Shown: one piece after another, positions 51,201 through 60,200 of the stretch
How positions within the stretch are numbered: position 1 is the first letter of the stretch
Layout of the letters: each line of letters opens with the position of its first letter
Assembly: GCA_008711295.1 (NCBI GenBank)
Contig: VUYV01000003.1
Span: 7,778,515 to 7,842,514, forward strand
DNA length: 64,000 bases
DNA from: Anarhynchus alexandrinus
Lineage: Eukaryota > Chordata > Aves > Charadriiformes > Charadriidae
Direction: 5' to 3'
Translations under genes and position numbers: made by a program
The notes under the pieces: generated by a model
The model's database searches: none
What the model was told of the DNA's origin: nothing
Seen by the model: only the letters and a program-made list of their open reading frames with translations

Positions 51201-54200
51201 AATCAGAACAACATGGACTCAGGGGTGCCAATCACACTGACCCTCAAAACTGTACATCAAGAATTTTAATATAATGACACGGTATCCTGAAGAACAGAGG
51301 GGACATTAAATTCAGTTTTATATGTGGCATTAGGTAATAGCACTCCTCAAATGCCACAGCTCCATCGCAGGGCAGGACAAGGATGACCCAGCACTGCCTA
51401 AAATCATGACAACAGAGACAAAAGCTGCGAGACTTGGCCTGGCCATCTGAATCCCAGTGCTGAGTAAATCATCCATACTGCCAGCAAGCCCTGCTAGCTT
51501 CAGATGGAAGCACCAGATCTCTACACTGACTGAACCTTTTGACTGGCAATAAGGTTTTTTTTGTAGGGGTTTTTTTTGGGGGGGTGTGTGGTTTTTTGGG
51601 ATTTGTTGGTTTTGTCTTTTTTTTTTAGATCTAATTTCCATAAACCTACATAATACAAATATTACCTGGAAGAAATCTCACAAATCGCGGCATGAAGTGA
51701 AATCTGGGGCAGCAAACAGAATCATTTTCAAGTGAAGGACCTTAAATTTGAAAAAACACGAAAAATTTATGAACAGCAATGCATTTGCAAAAGAAGAAAA
51801 AAAGAAGTCAACCCTGCTGCAGGTGAACAGTGATTACATTTGTTTGGGCCTATGCACAGCAGAAAGGAACAGAGTAACAACTTCTACTGAAAGCTTTCAC
51901 ATGGACAATTTCAAAGAAAGCTACAATAACTTAAAAAGAATGTAACAGAAACACAATAGTTTTATTTAAAGTGGTAATACAGGAAAAAAATAATTAATTC
52001 ACTTAAGCCTTACAGACACAAGCAGTAGTTTATTAGTCTCTCTTAATTAGTTGGGTGTTTTTTGTTTACAATAACAAAGATAGCAAGGAAATTTCCATGA
52101 TGCTATTTTGTGTTTTTTTTCGTTTCCTACTTCATCATCCAAAGCTTTGCATGAAAATGAAAACAAAAGCGGTAAGTACCTGGTGTTAATAAAGAAAGAA
52201 TACCAAGAACCAGTGATACGAAAGACAACACTAATATCAGAATACAATTAGTATCAAACCAAAGAAAGCTAAACAAAACGTATGAAACTTGTATGCTCCT
52301 CTGTTTAACCGCAGTAAGTGCAGAGTGCATCTATACAGACAAAGTCAAGACACCAGAGCACACCTACAATTCTGAAACCAAATTCTTTTGATATTCTTGG
52401 TTTTCTTTTAGACCAAGGGAAGGATCATCCCTGAAATTCTCCTTTATTGCAGTCTTCACAGAAACATGTATTTTCATCTTGTCAAGTCAAAAACATTCAG
52501 CTATAATGATATGTTATCCCTCTATGGCTGTCTGTATGACACTGCTTTGTAAGTTGACTGTAGAGAAATAGTGTATGAGTAACTTGTTTGTTAGCTTGTA
52601 AAAACAGAGAGAATATTTTACCTGGCACCCTGACTTCCAAAATACTATGCACACAATACTGTGCAATATTAAACATAAAATAAGAATTACTGCTTTATTA
52701 AAAAGGAGTTTTGGATTAGGACGAAATTTAGTTTATCTGCAAGAATAGAGTGCCAAGTTTGTGCATTTTAATTGCTATAGCCCACATTAATGAACTCTAA
52801 TATATATCATCTTCTTGAAGAACAAAGTGGAAGCTTGTGCCTCTCACATAAACCAGCATTTGACTCTGGTCTTTTGAGGCCCCTCGCAACTTTTGTCTTT
52901 TTTAAACCAAAGAACATAACAAAATAGAGTCCTATTTAAAAAAGCTGCAACTAATTGAGGTTTTGTACGTTGTTTTTTTTTCCCTAAACAAAAGTTACCT
53001 TTAAGATTCCAGTCATAGAGCTCCAAAATATCTTTGAATAGATATGAAGAGAATAGCTCAAGACCTCTCACACAAAAGTTCTGGGGAAAGAAAAAATAAT
53101 CTGGAATTAAAATTACATAACACCATAATACAAACAATGCCAGTCATGTTTATTTAAATAAAACAATGAAAAAACCCAGTGCCTTCATATTTGCCAACTG
53201 CTAGACACTGGGCTTTGGAAACAGTATTGATATATCTGTAATCATCTACTGTAACATAACACAGTGATCTCTTCACAAAGCATTGTCACAAAAGCATTAA
53301 AACGAGGACTCTTTCGTCAATGACAAAAGCAACGTTATAAGCAGAAATTACGAATCTGCGACAATTCGCCATGCACTAAAACTCTTTCACCTGAGTAAGC
53401 TAAGCAGATGATATATTCCTGAGAAAGATCCTTTTCATAATTCACTTTTCCTACATGTTCATATTAAAAGTTTATAAATCACCTTCTGTGATATCATGAT
53501 CATTTCCATAGCAACATATCAGTACAACACAAATTGAAGATTTTGACCTCAAAAGCCAACAGGAAAGGTGAGACGAAAAAACGGAAAAAATAAAGAATAA
53601 GATGCTTCTCATCAACTGGGGAAGCAGCTCCTCCAAAGCACAGAGCTTTCATTTAGAAATGAAGGAACTTAAAAAGCCTTCCTTAACAAACATCATCAGG
53701 CCAGGCTGATACAAATTGTAGGTGTATGATACTGGCCATAAAGTCCAAACCCAACAAGACAATCTCTTTCACAAGAATGCATTAGTAAAGACGGTCCACA
53801 AACAGTGCTGCAGCCAACTGCTGTAGTTGATTGACCAGGAGTCCAAAAAAACGCCAAATTCCCTATTTTACTTGGTGGCCATTTGTTGTTTTAGAACAAG
53901 ATTTGGAGACTACACAGCAGATTCAGTAACAAGAAATGAATTGCTTTGATCACATTAATCTTGCTGAGGAATTTCAGGGCTCTTGCATATATTTAGATGC
54001 TGTTGAGCAACAAAAAGAGAGATAACTAGAAAGAAAAATGTAAATATATGTGATTAAATTAAGCACTGATCCTATCTTTGTAGTTAATATGCAGGGGTGT
54101 TTCTGTACCTACACATGCTGTTCCACTGCAGCAATTTACTTCACAAACTGGCTTCACCAGGGATTAATTTCTTGTAAAAAAAAAAAAAAAAAAAAANAAC

Positions 54201-57200
54201 TGAATGTGCTTTGTTTGTATCCACCGGAAATTTGTTTTGGCAACAGCTTATATTAAGTACTGATAAGCAATCTTCAGAGCTTCAAACTCATGATTAAGTT
54301 TCAGCTCTGCCATTGACTTATGCGGTCCTGGCAAACCAGCACCTCCACATGCCTTATTTTTGTCATCCATAAAAGGAGGATAATGCCTAACTCGTCTTAC
54401 AGATAAGAGTACCTGACATACATTGTATATAACTTAAAATGAAAAGAAGCTATGGATATAAGCACTTCTTACTATTTGATTTTAATATATGATAGCCTAG
54501 GTAGACGGATTTATGCCAGCACCTGCGAGTGCAAGTTCCTTTTCAGCCATTTGTTCAGAACACAGCCTGTCTCTTAGAGACTTCATGAGATGAGATTCTA
54601 AAGAGTTTAATCCATTAAGCGTATCAACAACACATAACCCACTGACTTTTTGACTAATTATCCTTCTTACCTCAGGCATCATCTCCTCAATAAAATGAAT
54701 TGTATAGTCAATGTTAAATCTGATTACTTTACATAGAGGAATCTGGAAGGAAAATAGAAATTCAGCATGAAAAACTACACAGCATCAAATGTATAGTTAA
54801 TACAATTTTGTATGCAAAGGTATTACTGTCTGCTTGAAAAGGGCACTTGATAAAGCAGCTGTTCTGGGGGATCATGCAAAGACAAGAACACAAGCATGTG
54901 AAAGAAAAGTAACAGTTCTAAATCCCACCTCTGTAATAAAACAGGGCTGACAGGAGGGATGGCAAAGGAAGATTAAATAATGCCATCTACTGGAGATGAA
55001 GTTTTGTTTAGAAGAAAAAGCAAAGCTCAGTAAAACTGTATCTTCTCTCACCTGTACATTTGGAATTGAATTTATTGTTGGTGACACAACATGTCAGATT
55101 GATACAGTGACCTGAAGACACGATGTTTTTAGCGCACTGCCAATTCTGTTAGCTATACTGTCTTAAAATATGGCTTTAAGTCATAACAACACAATATAAG
55201 AACTTCAGGATAAATTTATAGGTTTACACTAATTTCATCTGATCAATATTCTCAGAAGTTCACTCAACTAACTAATAAGACAAACACCTAATTCCTTTTT
55301 TTCACTTTTGAAAAAAGGTTCCTCTGTTTGCAAAGTCCGTGGATTGCAGAAGGTGTTTGTTTGTCCAGTTTTTTAAGTGGGATTTTTTAAAGTACAAATA
55401 CTGAATTGCTAAAAGAAACTACAGAAATGTCTAATTCTACCCTACACATCTGCAGTTCTTAGTAAGTTTTACTATTCACTGGCCCTGCAAGCATTAAAGT
55501 ATCTTAGAATAATTCAATGGTCTGTGAAAGTGAGGCAACCCAAGGTTATTTTGCATTGACAAGCATTCAAATAAATATCTGAATGGTTCTGGGGCTGCAG
55601 TGAAATCAATGGACTTAACAGAGGTGCAATATTTGGCTTGCATCTTCTTGCAGGTCACTGTCAAACATTTGACAGTTTTGTCTACAAAAATCTGTTGATA
55701 TCTGCATGATAAACTAAGGAGCTACACCAAAGAAGAAACTGTATTTCCTACCATTTGATACAATATTAAATATGAATACAAAAATAAAAAACCTTGGAAG
55801 TCAAATATCTCATTTAGCATTTGAGGAGAGGAAAAGCTGTCACATTTAAACCAGTGGTGCTTTTTTTAAAGAAAAATAAAAAGACAGGGAGTGTTTGCTT
55901 ACTTTCTAACATATAAGTTCAACCAGGACAGAATATTCCAATTCAGAAACTCAGTAGCCTGGGGTATTTTTCTTTGTATTGAATAGAAAATGAATGCTTT
56001 AGAGAAGTGACCATGACCAAAATCTCCATGAATTAGAGTTCCACATAAACAAGCAAATACATAGCAAAGGAACACGTGGTTGGTACTATAAAATTGTTTT
56101 GGTAGTTACATTAAGAAAACTATAATTTCTCTTATGACTGTACTAACCATTTTCCCTAATATCTTATTGGCTTAATTATTACTGAGTAATAGTAATAACA
56201 GTAGTAAGAATTCTAACAGTGTGCAAAGCTAAGACTTCAAATTACAGAAATTCAGTTCATTCAAAGACGTTGGTGTTCAGTTCTCTATCTTTGCTACCTT
56301 TTTCTACCTCCCTTTTATCAAATATGTTCCAAAATGTCTCTCAAACAGCAGTTGATATGTTGCCAAAAATCATCCCAAGACAGCAAAACTCCTTCCAAAA
56401 GGCTTTATACCTGTTAGTAACAGGAACTGACAATACAGTGCTGCTTTATATTCAACTCTGTAAAAACGTAATCATTTGCTGTTGATCACTTCCTCTATTT
56501 GGAATGAGAAAAAACACACATGGACTTTATGGTAAGAGTAAGTTCAATGTCTTCACTAACTATTCATGTCAGACAAGAAGAGTTTTCCTTGTTCTCTGTA
56601 CGTTAAAGATTTCCATAACTCTCTGCCTTCCTGTCATGCAGTAGACACAAAAATTATAAAGATAAAGGTGGCCTTTTTACCCTTGTAATGGGAGTAAAAC
56701 AAAACTGTTCCTTCTTGCTTGTTTGCAAAGTGAAAATGTAAAGCTTCAGGACAAATCTGCCTTGAACCCTAAGGCTGAGTTAATGCTACCTGGCAGGATT
56801 GCTTCACACTGCAACCCCACAGGCTGAACTCTACTTTCTTACTGACTTCTCGTCAACATTACAGCCCCTCGCCCTGCTCACCAAAAGTAATGTGATGTCA
56901 TACATATTATGCAAGCAAACTGTCATGAAAAAAATGGTTTCTTCTCAGTGCCTCTCAGCTCCAGTATTCTTACATCCCAGTCCTGTCCTGACAACCAATC
57001 TTATACTGGGCTTTGGCACTGGTGGTGTAGCTAGTAATAGGTATAAAACCAAGCAAACAAACCAACCTGACAACATTTGAAAAAAACAGTTCTTGAAATA
57101 TCAAGATAACAAAAAAATATCTTCAAGTGTACAGAAATTAAGTATTTGCACATTTTTCATTCAGATACAGCTAAGAGCTTATGCTGGAAAAGCAGGGCAG

Positions 57201-60200
57201 TCAGGTACCAAGCATACTTACGTTTGTTAGTGGGGCATGTGCAAACATTGAGAACCCTTCAAAGATATATTCATGGTCATCATACTCAATAACAGTAGGT
57301 CTGTCTGTCTGAAAAAAGCAAATAAAACCACCACGGAGTAAGCAAGAAGCAGTATTACTTCCATCACCAGAAAAAAAAAAAATAGAGTCCTAGTTAGAAT
57401 TATTTATAAAGTACTTACTAAGAAGTTTGTGGGAGGCGACACAGTAATTCGATAGTGGTATAGTCTTCCAGCATTGTTGGTCATGGGGCGGCATGGTTTA
57501 ATGGGCTTAAAGAAAGAGATAAGTAGAATTATGTGTAGAGTCAAGGCAAATTTAGATTAAAAGAGAGAATAAAGCATTTCTAATAGCCATGAAATATGCA
57601 CTAGGAAAAATTAAATAAAAGCAGGTAGTCATAATTAAGCATTCTGGGAAGAGGGAAAGTGGGGACTTATCTACATTTTCACTTTTTTCACTTTCAGAGA
57701 TATTTTTAAAGCTATTTGAAAGGAAAAAAGGTGAAAAACATTGCTGTAATTTTGTCATTTTCCATTGATTCTCCATCTTTCTTACACACAGCAGTTAGCT
57801 GTTTACACACCAGACTAATTTTGTCTTTTATATACATTTGTTTCAGGAAACTGATTTTAAAAGCTTACAAAAAGGCACCTGGACCTCACATGAGAAGATC
57901 TTAAAGTCTGTTATCAAGATAGACAGATACCAGCTCATCTGCTTGGGGCAAATCTGGGGCCTGAAGAGAAGGGATTAGTCTATCACCAAGAGGCAGCTCT
58001 AGTAACCCTGCTCTGTCTGCCAGGTTGTAATGCCTGCCCGCAAGGTCCAAAGGCAGCCAGCCCCCTGTGCACTCTGATGCAACACCAAATGCCTGGGATT
58101 CATGTTTTCTTCCAGCCTGTTCTAAAGCAGTCCAGTTTAAAGACCTAAAAATCCTCAGCAGTCAGACAAAACCAGTTTCTCGCATGCCCTACATCCAATT
58201 TGCTGCAGTTCAGAGGCTGCCACCAGCCTGTTCAGAATACATCTGTCTGCATCGGGAAAGGCTGCAGTGAGCAGGGTACTACTCTAAACAGCATTACAAA
58301 AGTTGGCCTGATGGTGATGGCAAGAGAGCTACACCACCACACAGCTGTGTGCACTTTGCAAGACCCATCCAATAAGTAGGGTTATTACTCTGGCTGTTCA
58401 GCCCCAAATTAAGCTTCTCACTGGTGCGACAAGACTATTCCAAACCAGCCAGTTTAAAGCTAGGAGGTTGTATCTACAGGACACTGTAAAAACTAGTATA
58501 TCCCAAGAGACTTTCTGAAACAACAAATTCCCAGCTGGCCTTGCTCCAGGGAGCAGCTTCCTTCATGCAGGAAGTTTTATATACCAGTTTTCTTCTGCTA
58601 AAATTTTCTCCCTCCTTCTCTCCCAGAAAAACACTACAGACAATGTGGGGAGGAACTGATCCTGAACTGGAACGATTTATAGGAAGACCAAAGCCGTTTT
58701 TCTGAAATGGAATAACACACAGAAACATTCACAAATCCTTAACTGCAGAGAAATAAAAGAATGTTTCAGTAAATATATGTAAAAAGTCATATTGAAAAAT
58801 GAAATTCTTCAAGAAAGATTACAAAGGTAAATTGTAAAACCCACATATTAATGTTCTCAAATTCTTTCACAAGAACTTTTCTTAGAATAAAAAAGCTTGA
58901 GGTGGTCCAAGAACTGTTTTTCTTTCCAGAAACAATACTGATCACCAAGAATTCTGTGTAAAAATGAATATTTCTAAGGCAAAATACCCAAACACTATTT
59001 CAACAATGTTTTTCAAAAGAAGGGCACTACCATTACAAAATGTGTTTCAGGAAGCTGATGGAGTCGGTTTTTTCTAATCAAGTATTCATAAAGAACTTAA
59101 ACTGTTTGACAGTGTGCAGACAGCACTGTGCACAGTGCAGACATGCTCTAGTGCTAAGGCAAGAATACATCCTGACAAGCTTCCTGCTCCTGTCAGCAGT
59201 ATAATTATTATTTTATTTACTTTTACTTGTTGAAGCAATCCCTTCACAAAGAGGGCCCTCATAACATACTCATCCACTTGAAGATGGTAGATCTTTGACC
59301 ACAAGTTCTTTTTTATTAATGTAATTGTGTTTCAGAAACTAAAAAAAAAACCACCCCAAACAAAAAACGTAGAATGAAACAAATACAAGCAAAAGTTTTC
59401 CATAGTTTTCAGGTGGATTTCATTACAGGTATTGCGTTTTAAATATGAGGTTACACAAGTAAGTGATTTAAAGTTGCACAGGAGTTTTTACTAAGCCTGT
59501 AAATCATGGGAAAAAACCCTCAAATCAACCCAAGTATGAGTTCACAGCATGAGGCTTGTATTCATAATTGCAATTCTTAGAATTAGTTACCTCTTCGCCA
59601 GGATAAATGCCATGTCTTATTCCCGTTCGTCGTGCTTTAGCACTGCATTTGCACAAAGGTCCATCATTCATCTGTCAAAAACAAAATAGGATTCTGTTTT
59701 TATTGGAAAACAGTTTTGGAAAAGTATGTTGGTTTTAATGCCTGGAGTGATGATGCTTCTAAAAGCCTGTCATGCTTAGATTAAGTGGATGTTCTTAAGC
59801 CAATAAAACTGAAAACAGTATAGACTAATGTAAGAAAACTGCACAATAGCATTAGAACTTCATCACTGTTTCAGAAGCACAAGATGGAAAAATGGTCTCA
59901 GCAGAATCATGCCACTCTACCATGACATACATCTTTTCCATTTCTTATACATACAAACAGAACACTGTCTGCCTAAAATGAGATTCGGGTCCCAAACATG
60001 CATGCGCAAATATTTACATGCTGAAATCTCCATGTTCAAACAGTTCCACACAGTTCACTGACTGAAATCTCATCCCTGGTTAACCCCTCTGCAATGTGGC
60101 AAGGCTATCGCCAAAAGTATGCAAAGCAGACCACTTGAAGATTTTACTTGTTACTTCAAAGAAGTAATGGGAACACTTCAATTGCATCCTGCGAACAGAT

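Noticed and set aside
55560..55660. Possible old palindromic amniote repeat (GAAATCAATGG... words)
   Set aside because: Only one or two words match; similar traces near 2175-2270. Too weak to annotate.
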